A DNA stretch of 64,000 nucleotides from the NCBI GenBank assembly GCA_965276635.1, contig CBDIBC010000005.1, forward strand, positions 372,001-436,000. Reading direction: 5' to 3'. The notes beneath the pieces were generated by a model. That model was not told where the DNA came from, made no database searches, and saw only the letters and a list, made by a program, of their open reading frames with translations. The position numbers and the translations under genes were made by a program. Each line of letters opens with the position of its first letter. The stretch's first letter is position 1. The DNA is from CBDIBC01 sp965276635. GTDB taxonomy: Bacteria; Actinomycetota; Acidimicrobiia; Acidimicrobiales; Palsa-688. This document shows positions 8,666-16,394 of this stretch, piece after piece.

Positions 8666-10321
8666 GTGTTCTCCGACGCACGTCGGGCTGAGCCAGAGGT
8701 AGCTGCGCTCGAGCCTGGTTCGGCCGCCTCCGCGCTCGGCCCCGTGGAACCTCCCGTGGTAAAAGCCGCGCCCGATCAGGTGCGTGCCGGGCTGTCCCGG
8801 CGGGGGAGGCACTTCAAGGAGAAGCCCCAGACGGCCAACCGGGTGATTGCTCGCGGCGCCAGCTGGAGCACCCTCAGCCAGTTAGCACCAGTCGCCCTCA
8901 ACCTGGTTCTGACGCCTTATGTCATTCATGGCCTGGGGCTCGACCGTTACGGTCTCTTCATCCTCGTCGGCACGATCAGCGGCTTCCTGTACTCGTTCGA
9001 CGGCGGCATCGGCACCACCGCCCAGCGGTTCTTCTCCATCTACGCCGGCACTGATGACAGGGTTGCCACCACCCGCCTGCTCGTGACCCTCTGCGTCATC
9101 ATCAGCACTGTCGGCGTCTGCTTCAGCGTCTTTGACTGGTTCATTGCCCCGGTAGTCGCGTCAGTCTTCCATATGCCTCACAGTTTGCGGGGAGAGGCCG
9201 TCTTTCTCCTCCGCACCCTGGGCTTGTTGGTTACCTTTGGGTTTCTGCATGGCCTGTTCAACGCAGTGGTGCAAGCACATCAGCGCTATGGACTGACCAG
9301 TCGGGCCGGACTTGTCTGTTATGCCGGTTGGACGGTGGGGATCATCGCCGTGGTGCACTACCACTGGGGTCTGCGTGGCATCGGCGTCGTCTTCATCTGC
9401 CAACAGGCGTTGGCAACACTTCTGGTCGTGCCGAGCTCTTTCGCCTATCTGACTCGCCGGGGCATCGGCGTCTTGTCCTGGCGGGAGATCCGGGAGTTCT
9501 TCTCATACTCATTACGCGTCCAAGTCACCGGGCTGGCCAGCCTGGTGAACCTGGAGGTGGACGCGCTCGTCATCGGTGCCCTCCTCCCCGTTCGGACCGT
9601 CGGCCTCTACAACACCGGTGCCAACTTCGCCATGCAGCTTCGAACCGTAGCGACCAACCCTCTCGGTCCAGCCGCGTCCCATCTGTCGCAGACATTCGGT
9701 CGAGAAGGCCTCGAAGCGACCAAGGCGGAACTGCAACGTCTGCAGCGCCTGTGGGTGGTGGGGACGACCGGTTGGTGCGCCGCCGGGATCGGAGCCGCCT
9801 ACTTCGGAATCACGGCCTGGCTGGGCCCCCAGTTCAAGCTCGCCGCCCTGATCTGCATGATCCTGCTCGCCGGCCACGCAGTAAACCTCTATACCGGCAT
9901 GATGACCGTCTACGCCTCAGCGATCGGGCGACCGGGGGTGGAGACTCGTTACGGTGTTTTCAGCATGGCCGTCAACCTCATCCTGACCGTGCCGCTCGCG
10001 CTGACGGGCGCCCTGGGCGTCGTCGCCGCCACTACCGCCGGGCAAGTCGTCGGCAGCGTCTATTTGCTCCGGGTCGTTCGCAAGCGATTGTCACCCGATC
10101 TCCCCAACTTTCTGGCAGACATCCCGCTGCTCCGGGCCGTCGGGACCGCCGCAGTGACGGCTGGGCTTGAGTACCTGCTCCGCCCGTACCTGCCCACCGG
10201 GCCGCTCGGACTCCTCGCCTGCGGCGCCCCCGCCCTGGTCGGCATCGCGCTCTTCGCGCTGATGACCCTTGGTCCCCGACGCCTCGCCTTCGCTCTACGC
10301 AACCGCTCTCTTCCCCTCTGA
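8666..10321 (+). CDS. Wzx-like polysaccharide flippase
   Basis: A 551-residue multi-pass membrane protein of the MVF/MATE-like polysaccharide transporter superfamily. After a hydrophilic N-terminal tail of about 55 residues it has ARGASWSTLSQLAPVALNLVLTPYVI and LGLDRYGLFILVGTISGFL, the usual first two helices of Wzx/RfbX proteins, then about ten more hydrophobic segments. It would flip the completed lipid-linked repeat unit across the membrane. A GTG start is used. It is the only flippase candidate in the locus and pairs logically with the Wzy-like protein at 22473-23957. It ends tail to tail, 13 bases from the GT2 gene at 10335. Confidence 0.87.
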   Translation: MFSDARRAEPEVAALEPGSAASALGPVEPPVVKAAPDQVRAGLSRRGRHFKEKPQTANRVIARGASWSTLSQLAPVALNLVLTPYVIHGLGLDRYGLFILVGTISGFLYSFDGGIGTTAQRFFSIYAGTDDRVATTRLLVTLCVIISTVGVCFSVFDWFIAPVVASVFHMPHSLRGEAVFLLRTLGLLVTFGFLHGLFNAVVQAHQRYGLTSRAGLVCYAGWTVGIIAVVHYHWGLRGIGVVFICQQALATLLVVPSSFAYLTRRGIGVLSWREIREFFSYSLRVQVTGLASLVNLEVDALVIGALLPVRTVGLYNTGANFAMQLRTVATNPLGPAASHLSQTFGREGLEATKAELQRLQRLWVVGTTGWCAAGIGAAYFGITAWLGPQFKLAALICMILLAGHAVNLYTGMMTVYASAIGRPGVETRYGVFSMAVNLILTVPLALTGALGVVAATTAGQVVGSVYLLRVVRKRLSPDLPNFLADIPLLRAVGTAAVTAGLEYLLRPYLPTGPLGLLACGAPALVGIALFALMTLGPRRLAFALRNRSLPL

Positions 10322-10334
10322 GCCGGCTGCGCGG

Positions 10335-11222
10335 TCAGAAGACGAAGACGCGGTAACGGAGCGAACCCCGCAGCCTCCCGAGCTTCGCCGCGCTCTCCCG
10401 AACGACGGTCGCCCGAGCAGCGCGGTCGAACGGCGTCCTCGGCACCACCCACGCCATGGCGTAGAACCACGTGACCACGTCACGCCACGTACCGGCCCTA
10501 GTGGCGCGGTCACCGAACACCCAGCGCAGGCGGGCATGATCCTGGCCGTAGAGGTACCCCTTCCGGGCCGCGACCCACAGCGAGGGTGGTACTCGGTAAT
10601 GGACCCACGCATCCTTGGCCACCCCGACGGAGAAGCCGGCGAGCTGGGCCCGCCAGCACAGGTACAGATCCTCCGACGAGCGAAAGTCTGTGGGCCACCC
10701 GCCCACGGAGTCAAAGACCTTCCGCCACACGGCGATATTGGCTCCCAGCACGAAGGGGAGCGGGGAAAGGGAAATCCGACCCACCTCGTGGAAGGCTGAC
10801 TCCGTGCCCCTCAAGTCGGCCTTGTTGAGCAAGGTCTTCTCGAGCTGGCCACCGACGACGTCGTAGCGCTCGCTCGCCTCCACCATCCGCTCGAGCCACT
10901 CCGGGGCGGGCACGTCGTCACCGTCCAGAAACGCGATCAGATCGCCGGAGCTCTCCTCGATCCCACGGTTCCGGGCGTAGGACGGACCCTGCCCGTCGCG
11001 GCACGTCACGACCCTACTGAGAGGCGGGAGGCGGCTGGTCCACTGGCGCGCCACCTCCGCGGTGTCGTCCGTCGAGTTGTTGTCGACAACGACAACCTCG
11101 AACGACTCCTGTCGCGTCTGCCTGGTCAGTGCTTCGAGCACGTCCCCCACCAGGTCACCCTGGTTGTAGGCGATAACGACGACGCTCACGCTCGTAGGGC
11201 GTCGGCAGGGGTCGGCAGCCAT
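10335..11222 (-). CDS. GT2 family glycosyltransferase
   Basis: A 295-residue protein from the ATG at 11222 (MAADPCRRPTSVSVVVIAYN); the frame is open to 11465 but that extension overlaps the divergent methyltransferase gene and is low-complexity Pro/Arg. GT2 hallmarks are VVVIAYNQGD, VVVDNNSTDDTAEVA, GPSYARNRGIEESSGDLIAFLDGDD and the acceptor/base segment SSEDLYLCWRAQLAGF. It is cytoplasmic and likely extends the polymer. It stands alone on the minus strand, convergent with the flippase and divergent from the FkbM gene, with an 80-base shared control region. Confidence 0.85.
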   Translation of the reverse strand: MAADPCRRPTSVSVVVIAYNQGDLVGDVLEALTRQTRQESFEVVVVDNNSTDDTAEVARQWTSRLPPLSRVVTCRDGQGPSYARNRGIEESSGDLIAFLDGDDVPAPEWLERMVEASERYDVVGGQLEKTLLNKADLRGTESAFHEVGRISLSPLPFVLGANIAVWRKVFDSVGGWPTDFRSSEDLYLCWRAQLAGFSVGVAKDAWVHYRVPPSLWVAARKGYLYGQDHARLRWVFGDRATRAGTWRDVVTWFYAMAWVVPRTPFDRAARATVVRESAAKLGRLRGSLRYRVFVF

Positions 11223-11266
11223 CGGTACGCAGGTTAATGGTGGATTCCCGTTGGCCCACTCGGCGG

Positions 11267-11296
11267 TTGGACCGGTGCGAGGGGGATCGGTAGCGT
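11267..11296 (+). promoter_or_regulatory. Leaderless promoter of FkbM methyltransferase
   Basis: TTGGAC (11267-11272), an 18-base spacer and TAGCGT (11291-11296), followed by 6 bases and the ATG at 11303. The layout predicts a transcript beginning at the start codon. Confidence 0.55.
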
Positions 11297-11302
11297 ACGG
11301 AA

Positions 11303-12190
11303 ATGGCGGTGAAAGGGGACGTGTGGTCGTTGGCGGTGAGGATGGTGTCTCCGGCCCTGTACGCACTCGGGCGCTCGGAGCCCGGACTGGCCGCCGTTGC
11401 GGCAGTGATGCAGGCTGCGGCCCGCAGGAGTCCTGACCTGGCGGAGCGTGTCCGGCGGGCGACATACGACAAACATCTCGTGAAGCTGGCGGCTGGGATC
11501 ACGGTAACGGCCCGCCGCCAGGGGGTACTGGTCGACCTGAACCTCAGCGGCAATCTGGACCGGTGCTTGTTCTTCTCCGGGACCTACGAGAATGAGTACC
11601 TTAACTTCCTCCGCAGCGAACTACGCCCCGGCGACACCTACATCGATATCGGCGGCCACATCGGCCTGGACGCGTTCGTCGTGGCCAAGGCGATCGGTCA
11701 CGGCCGGATCGTGTGCTTCGAACCATCGCCCGACAGCGCAGCCACCATCCGAAGAGGTGCCAAGGCTAACTACTTCGACTTCATCGAGGTCGTCCAGAAG
11801 GGCCTTGGGAACGAGACCGGGACGATTCTCCTTCGGTCGGACCCTGACTGGTTGCCTGGCGACAGCGCGGTGAGGTCTCGGTACAACACGGGGACCGTCG
11901 TAGCCGAGGCGCCGCTCGTGAGGCTCGATGACTGGGCCAGTACCGACGGCTTGGCCCGGATGGACGTAGTCAAGCTGGACGTCGAGGGCTGCGAGCTTGA
12001 TGCGATCCTTGGCATGTCCGTTTCCCTGCGGAGGCTGCAGCCTCGGGCCGTCATCGTGGAGGTCGGCGAGGTCCGGTTGGCGCAGGCCAACACGACCGCG
12101 GCGATGATCGATGACGCTCTCGCTGCTGTGGGTTATCAGCGGACGGGCGAGGTCATGCTGGAGAACGTCGTGTACCGACCAGCGTCGTGA
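11303..12190 (+). CDS. FkbM family methyltransferase
   Basis: A 295-residue SAM-dependent methyltransferase. Motif I is YIDIGGHIGLDAFVVAKAIG near residue 113, followed by IVCFEPSPDSAATIRR and, later, the FkbM signature MDVVKLDVEGCELDAILGM near residue 225. FkbM-type enzymes O-methylate sugars or polyketides; next to glycosyltransferases it most likely caps or decorates the polysaccharide. The start is fixed by a leaderless-type promoter. The next gene, an acyltransferase, has its own promoter of the same type. Confidence 0.88.
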   Translation: MAVKGDVWSLAVRMVSPALYALGRSEPGLAAVAAVMQAAARRSPDLAERVRRATYDKHLVKLAAGITVTARRQGVLVDLNLSGNLDRCLFFSGTYENEYLNFLRSELRPGDTYIDIGGHIGLDAFVVAKAIGHGRIVCFEPSPDSAATIRRGAKANYFDFIEVVQKGLGNETGTILLRSDPDWLPGDSAVRSRYNTGTVVAEAPLVRLDDWASTDGLARMDVVKLDVEGCELDAILGMSVSLRRLQPRAVIVEVGEVRLAQANTTAAMIDDALAAVGYQRTGEVMLENVVYRPAS

Positions 12191-12224
12191 GGCATCGGGC
12201 CACGTTGGAGGCGGCGGCGGGCCA

Positions 12225-12253
12225 TAGACAACCTGCTTGCTGAGAGCTAGCGT
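12225..12253 (+). promoter_or_regulatory. Leaderless promoter of acyltransferase-3 gene
   Basis: TAGACA (12225-12230), a 17-base spacer, TAGCGT (12248-12253), 6 bases, then ATG at 12260. The -10 hexamer and its distance to the start codon are identical to those of the FkbM gene promoter. Confidence 0.6.
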
Positions 12254-12259
12254 GCTGGG

Positions 12260-13390
12260 ATGGCGGACAGCGACACGGCCTTGTCGCGCGTACAGCACTG
12301 GGCGGCTCTCGACGGGATGCGTGCCTTCGCAGTCGTGGTCGTGATGATCTACCACTGGTCACGACCACACGTGCTGACCGGTGGGCTGTTCGGGGTGGAC
12401 GTGTTCTTTGTCCTCTCCGGGTTCCTGATCACGTCCTTGTTGATCGGCGAGTGGGACAAGCGAGGCGCCCACATCAGCTTCCGCAACTTTTACGCACGCC
12501 GAGCGCTGCGGCTTTTCCCAGCCCTGGCAGCTGTCATCGTGATGGCCGTGCTAGCCGTCACGCTCGCCGGGCGGCTCGCCCCGGAACGGCACCAGACGCT
12601 CTGGGGTCTCCCGTGGGTCATTCTCTACGTAGGCAACTGGGCCCGGATCCCGCCACATGACAGCAATGGGCTAGGTCTGCTGGGCCACACGTGGTCCCTG
12701 GCAGTCGAGGAGCAGTTCTACCTAATCTGGCCTGCTGTCTTTCTGCTCATCGTCTCCAAGGCGAAGTCCCGCCAGTGGGTTGCCGTCGGCGTCGCCAGCG
12801 CGGCGGCCATTGTCTGGATGTACCGGGCAGCCCTGCTCGGAGCAGGCGTGTCGATCCCCCGGGTCGGCGGAGGCACCGACACACACTGCGACGGGCTGCT
12901 CATCGGATGCGCATTAGCCTTCTGGCTGGCGTCCGGTGCCGGTCGGGCGGCGATCAGCAAGACCGTCACCCACGCGGCCGCCATCGCCGGCACTGTGCTC
13001 GTGGTAGCCGCCGTCCTGCTTGGAAATGACTCGTCGGCTTTCCGCATCGCCCTCGGCTACACCCTTGTTCCGGTGGCCACCGCCGCTGTGCTCTTGGATC
13101 AGGTGACGACACCGCTCCCCGCGTTGCGGGCGCTCCTTTCCTGGGGTCCGATGGTGTGGGTCGGTAAGCGCTCGTACGGTCTGTACCTCTGGCACTACCC
13201 CATTTACGGGATCTTCGCCACGTTCTCGATGAGTCGCAGCGCACGTGAGGTCACCGAGCTCACTCTGTCTTTCGTCGTGGCTGCCATCTCCTTCGAGGTG
13301 CTCGAGAAGCCAGCGCTTCGCCTCAAGAGCCGGTTCCAGCGCGACGAAGCGATGCCAGCACCATTGACGTCTCAACAGCACGGGCTGTAG
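12260..13390 (+). CDS. Acyltransferase-3 family membrane O-acyltransferase (OafA/YrhL-like)
   Basis: A 376-residue polytopic membrane protein. It shows the family R-x10-H motif in the first helix (LDGMRAFAVVVVMIYHWS), then LFGVDVFFVLSGFLITSLL and NFYARRALRLFPAL, followed by about nine further hydrophobic segments with a conserved HTWSLAVEEQFYLIWP stretch. These enzymes transfer acetyl or other acyl groups to carbohydrate hydroxyls at the membrane, so it probably acylates the locus polymer. It lacks a C-terminal SGNH domain. Normal length for the short form of the family. Confidence 0.9.
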   Translation: MADSDTALSRVQHWAALDGMRAFAVVVVMIYHWSRPHVLTGGLFGVDVFFVLSGFLITSLLIGEWDKRGAHISFRNFYARRALRLFPALAAVIVMAVLAVTLAGRLAPERHQTLWGLPWVILYVGNWARIPPHDSNGLGLLGHTWSLAVEEQFYLIWPAVFLLIVSKAKSRQWVAVGVASAAAIVWMYRAALLGAGVSIPRVGGGTDTHCDGLLIGCALAFWLASGAGRAAISKTVTHAAAIAGTVLVVAAVLLGNDSSAFRIALGYTLVPVATAAVLLDQVTTPLPALRALLSWGPMVWVGKRSYGLYLWHYPIYGIFATFSMSRSAREVTELTLSFVVAAISFEVLEKPALRLKSRFQRDEAMPAPLTSQQHGL

Positions 13391-13437
13391 TTGTCGAGCG
13401 CCTGGACGGTTCGAGGTGCTCCACCGAAGCCACGCTT

Positions 13438-13678
13438 CGGAGACAGCGGGCAAGCGAGGGGCAAGAAGACCTGCCCCCGAACGGCGCACACGGTCTTGGA
13501 GCACCGGCCCCTCCGCCAGGTCTCTGGCCCCCTCGATGAGCGTGTTGCGGCTCATCCCCGTCGATTCAGCTACTCTCGCCTGGCCGCCACGACTCAACGC
13601 CTCCACCATCGACGCCGCCAACAACCGGCGTTCGCGCTCATCAAGGAACGGGGGCGTCAACATAAAGAACCGTGCCAA
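13438..13678 (-). pseudogene. ISAzo13-type transposase remnant
   Basis: Read on the minus strand, this stretch encodes LDERERRLLAASMVEALSR and QARVAESTGMSRNTLIEGA. These match the N-terminal helix-turn-helix region of ISAzo13-family transposases, with a broken RVRRSGAG segment after it. The remaining several hundred residues and the DDE catalytic domain are absent and the frame decays within about 80 codons. It fills most of the 412-base gap between the acyltransferase and the lipoprotein gene, and marks an old insertion inside the polysaccharide locus. The rest of the gap holds nothing I can identify. Confidence 0.65.
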
Positions 13679-13789
13679 GCCCGGCCCGCTTACAGCCCAT
13701 CCGCGAGGATTCGTTGCATGGCGACGCCCACTTATGTGAGCATGGCCCTCCCCATTTTTACCCCCTTCAGACCATTACACCGAGGCCCT

Positions 13790-13795
13790 GGGAGG
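13790..13795 (+). promoter_or_regulatory. Strong ribosome binding site selecting a TTG start
   Basis: GGGAGG followed by 7 bases and TTG at 13803. It is the reason for choosing this uncommon start codon for the lipoprotein gene, and the N-terminus it gives is a proper lipoprotein signal. Confidence 0.7.
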
Positions 13796-13802
13796 TCACA
13801 CG

Positions 13803-14456
13803 TTGGTCAACCTGCGAACTCTCCGGCTCGGCGCATCGATGCTCGTGATCTGCGCGACACTGGGGGCGTGTGGCGGTGGCACGCACCGCTCATCTGGTCC
13901 CGTGTCCCATCCGTCGTCGAGCGAGCAAACGCCGGCGTCGGGCCAGCAGCCGCGACGTGGAAGCTCATCCCGGACGATGACGTTTCACTTGGCGGCGACG
14001 GGCAGCACCCCGGTCGTGACCAAGGTTCCGAGCCGACCCATCGGAACCACGACGGTCTTTCCGGGCATCAGTCTCGATGTCTTCGAGCTGAAGCGTGTCG
14101 CCCCCCAGGTGGTGCTTGCGGTGTTCTCCGTTCAGGCCGATTCGAGTCTCGACCCGAGCAAATCTGCTGATGCGAATATCCTGGTAAATGAGAACCTCAG
14201 CGCCAACGGCGGAGGTAGCAACGGCACGGTGAGCGGAGTCTCCCTCGTCGACACGGCGGCCTTGAAGCAGTACCTGCCCTACATGGTACGACCCGACGAC
14301 GACACCACGTGTTTGTGCACTGTTCTGAGTGTCGCCCTTGATCCCGGCAGCGTCTGGTATTTCTCTGCGCTGATCACCGCGCCGCCTCCAGACGTGACCA
14401 GGGTCACCTTCCAGACTCCGATCGGTACCATTCCCGACCTGCCGCTCAGCTCGTGA
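13803..14456 (+). CDS. Predicted lipoprotein of unknown function
   Basis: A 217-residue protein with an N-terminal lipoprotein signal: charged start MVNLRTLRLG, hydrophobic core, and lipobox LGAC at about residue 23, followed by a Gly/Ser/Pro-rich tether. The exported domain (about residues 58-217) shows no family I recognise; it contains VVLAVFSVQADSSL and a TTCLCTVL segment with two cysteines. The TTG start is supported by a strong GGGAGG site. Its TGA overlaps the GTG of the OmpA-domain gene by 4 bases, so the two are made together and may form a cell-envelope anchor. Confidence 0.75.
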   Translation: MVNLRTLRLGASMLVICATLGACGGGTHRSSGPVSHPSSSEQTPASGQQPRRGSSSRTMTFHLAATGSTPVVTKVPSRPIGTTTVFPGISLDVFELKRVAPQVVLAVFSVQADSSLDPSKSADANILVNENLSANGGGSNGTVSGVSLVDTAALKQYLPYMVRPDDDTTCLCTVLSVALDPGSVWYFSALITAPPPDVTRVTFQTPIGTIPDLPLSS

Positions 14457-15046
14457 AACCTGTCAACCATCGATTGCGGCGCGGGGCTCCGGCCTTGGCC
14501 GCCGGACTCGTCGTCGTGATCTCAGGGATCGGGCCACCGGCCGTGGCCCAGCCTTCGCCGGTTCCAGACCCCGTTGCACTCGGGGCGGCGGGGCGGTCAC
14601 TCAGCTTCGCGCCCCGCACCGTGACGTTTCAGCCGCGAGTGGTCGACCTCACACCGAAAAAGAGCAACCAGGGCACCTCCACCAGCTTCACGGTCGGTGC
14701 AGACGTGCTCTTTGCGTTCGGCAGCTCGGCTCTGTCACCGAACACCGAGGCGGTCCTCGCCACCGTGGTCAATCAGCTGAACCCCGCGCCGGCCGGCACG
14801 GCCTTGATCCAGGGCTTCACAGATTCTCTAGGGACTGTCTCTTACAACCTGACGCTTTCCCAGCAGCGGGCCGCCTCGGTGCAGAGCTATCTCACCGCCC
14901 ACATCACCAACGCCGCCCTCACCTACCAGGCGCAAGGCTTGGGCGAGGCTGATCCAGTCGCCCTCAACACCCTGGCTAACGGGCAGGATAACCCCCCTGG
15001 CCGGCAGCTCAACCGGCGGGTAGTCATCACCTACACGCCGAGTTAA
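14453..15046 (+). CDS. Secreted OmpA-like peptidoglycan-binding protein
   Basis: A 197-residue protein with a Sec signal (about residues 1-32, ending AVAQP) and a C-terminal OmpA-like domain (about residues 85-195). Recognisable parts are DVLFAFGSSALSPNTEAVL, IQGFTDSLGTVSYNLTLSQQ, RAASVQSYL and NRRVVI; the aspartate in GFTDS and the arginine in NRRV are the residues that normally hold the diaminopimelate peptide of peptidoglycan. It is probably bound to the wall. It is translationally coupled to the lipoprotein upstream (GTGA overlap). Such a pair beside a polysaccharide locus suggests a role in anchoring or presenting the polymer; that is inference. Confidence 0.82.
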   Translation: MKPVNHRLRRGAPALAAGLVVVISGIGPPAVAQPSPVPDPVALGAAGRSLSFAPRTVTFQPRVVDLTPKKSNQGTSTSFTVGADVLFAFGSSALSPNTEAVLATVVNQLNPAPAGTALIQGFTDSLGTVSYNLTLSQQRAASVQSYLTAHITNAALTYQAQGLGEADPVALNTLANGQDNPPGRQLNRRVVITYTPS

Positions 15047-15052
15047 GCCCTA

Positions 15053-15100
15053 GCGTCCCCGCGTCCCCGCGTCCCCGCGTCCCCGCGTCCCCGCGTCTCC
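15053..15100 (+). repeat. Six tandem copies of an 8-base unit
   Basis: Five perfect GCGTCCCC units (15053-15092) followed by one with a single C-to-T change (15093-15100). It lies 6 bases after the OmpA-domain stop codon and about 90 bases from the end of the convergent GT4 gene, so it is between two gene ends. Such arrays change copy number by slippage. No hairpin typical of a terminator is evident. Confidence 0.95.
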
Positions 15101-15191
15101 TAAGCGACGACGCCGGCCCGGTCGGAGGCCACCCCGCTGTGTGGTGCTCGAGCTCGGCAGACGCAAAGCGGGTGATGAATGGCAGCGGCCA

Positions 15192-16394
15192 CTATGAGAG
15201 CCCAGGAGCACCGCTGGCCGGCGGCGCTCCGCTGGACGGCGGCGCTCCGCGTCCGAAGGCCAGCTGCTCGTAGGCCGCGATGAGCGCAGGCCCGAAGGCG
15301 CTATCCCCGAACCGGTCGGCCACGGCTGGGGCGGCGGCCGAGGCCCGGGCCAGGGCGGCAGGGTCGTCCAAGACGCGGCGCAGGGCGGCGGCCAGCCCCG
15401 GCGGGTCTCTCGGCGAAACGAGCCAACCGGCGCCGGTTCCGCCCATGATCTCTGGGATTCCGCCGGTCCGGCTGGCCACGACGGGGGTCCCGCACGCCAG
15501 CGCCTCCAGGACGACCATACCGAACGGCTCGGACGGCGACGGCACGGCTTGCACCTTGGCCCGCCGGATCAGCTCCGGGAGCACGGCGTTGTCGATGCGT
15601 CCGACGAACTCGACCCGGGACGCCAGCCGCGAGGCTTGGGTCTCCAGGTCGCGACGCAAGGGGCCGTCACCCGCGATCACGACCCGCAGGTCGTCCATGC
15701 GTTCCAGGGCGCTGAGCAGGTCCTCGACGCCCTTCTCGACCGTGAGACGGCCGACGTAGAGGACGTCGATGTCCTTGCCGATCCCCTCCGCTGGGCAGAA
15801 GCGGGTGAGATCGACTGGGTTGTACACGACGGCGCACCGATCTCGTCTGGCCCCGATCTGGACGAGCTCGTCGACCATGTACTCGGAGACGGCGATGTGC
15901 GACGGCATCGTTCGGGCCGCCAGCGCGTCGGCGACCCGGTAGAACGCCACCGTCTGGAGGTTGTACGGCGACGCCTGGTGGCGCAGCCGCTCCCGGACCA
16001 AACCGTGGACCACGTGCGTCGCCGCCGACCCGGTCCAGCGTGCCAACAGCGGGAGCCCTGCGCAGACACCGCTGGAGTGGGCGACGAACAGATCGACGTG
16101 GCGGTCGCGGGCCAGGCGCCGCAGCCGGATCTGGGCCGCGACCGCGAACGACGACTCACGACTGGCGAACCACAGTCCCTTCTTGCCCGTCAAGGGGGCG
16201 TCGACCGTCGCCAGCCTGGCGCCGGTGGCCTGCAGCTCCTCCTCGATGTCGGGGGTGACCGACGCCGTGTCGGTGACCACGGTCACCTGGTGGCCGGCCT
16301 GGACGAGCGCCGCGGCCTCGTGTCGCACACGGGTGGCCAAGGAGCACGGCCAGGCCAGGCTGAGACCGACTTCCACGACGTGCATCCGCCTCAT
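15192..16394 (-). CDS. GT4-type glycosyltransferase
   Basis: A 400-residue GT-B enzyme started at the ATG at 16394 (MRRMHVVEVGLSLAWP), which overlaps the upstream gene's TGA by 4 bases; the longer open frame to 17330 is an antisense-frame artefact. GT4 features are DVLYVGRLTVEKGVEDLL, IAGDGPLRRDLE and SEPFGMVVLEALACGTPVVA with the E-x7-E site, then TGGIPEIMGG. The C-terminus ends in a short Gly-Ala-Pro-Pro-Ser repeat (GAPPSSGAPPASGAP), an odd low-complexity tail. It is third in a run of three overlapping leftward glycosyltransferase genes. Confidence 0.87.
   Translation of the reverse strand: MRRMHVVEVGLSLAWPCSLATRVRHEAAALVQAGHQVTVVTDTASVTPDIEEELQATGARLATVDAPLTGKKGLWFASRESSFAVAAQIRLRRLARDRHVDLFVAHSSGVCAGLPLLARWTGSAATHVVHGLVRERLRHQASPYNLQTVAFYRVADALAARTMPSHIAVSEYMVDELVQIGARRDRCAVVYNPVDLTRFCPAEGIGKDIDVLYVGRLTVEKGVEDLLSALERMDDLRVVIAGDGPLRRDLETQASRLASRVEFVGRIDNAVLPELIRRAKVQAVPSPSEPFGMVVLEALACGTPVVASRTGGIPEIMGGTGAGWLVSPRDPPGLAAALRRVLDDPAALARASAAAPAVADRFGDSAFGPALIAAYEQLAFGRGAPPSSGAPPASGAPGLS

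Noticed and set aside
13391..13739. Short plus-strand open frames between the acyltransferase and lipoprotein genes
   Set aside because: They are antisense to the ISAzo13 remnant and show no independent similarity.
15053..15100. CRISPR array
   Set aside because: The units are 8 bases with no spacers; there are no cas genes and no other regularly spaced repeats in the window.
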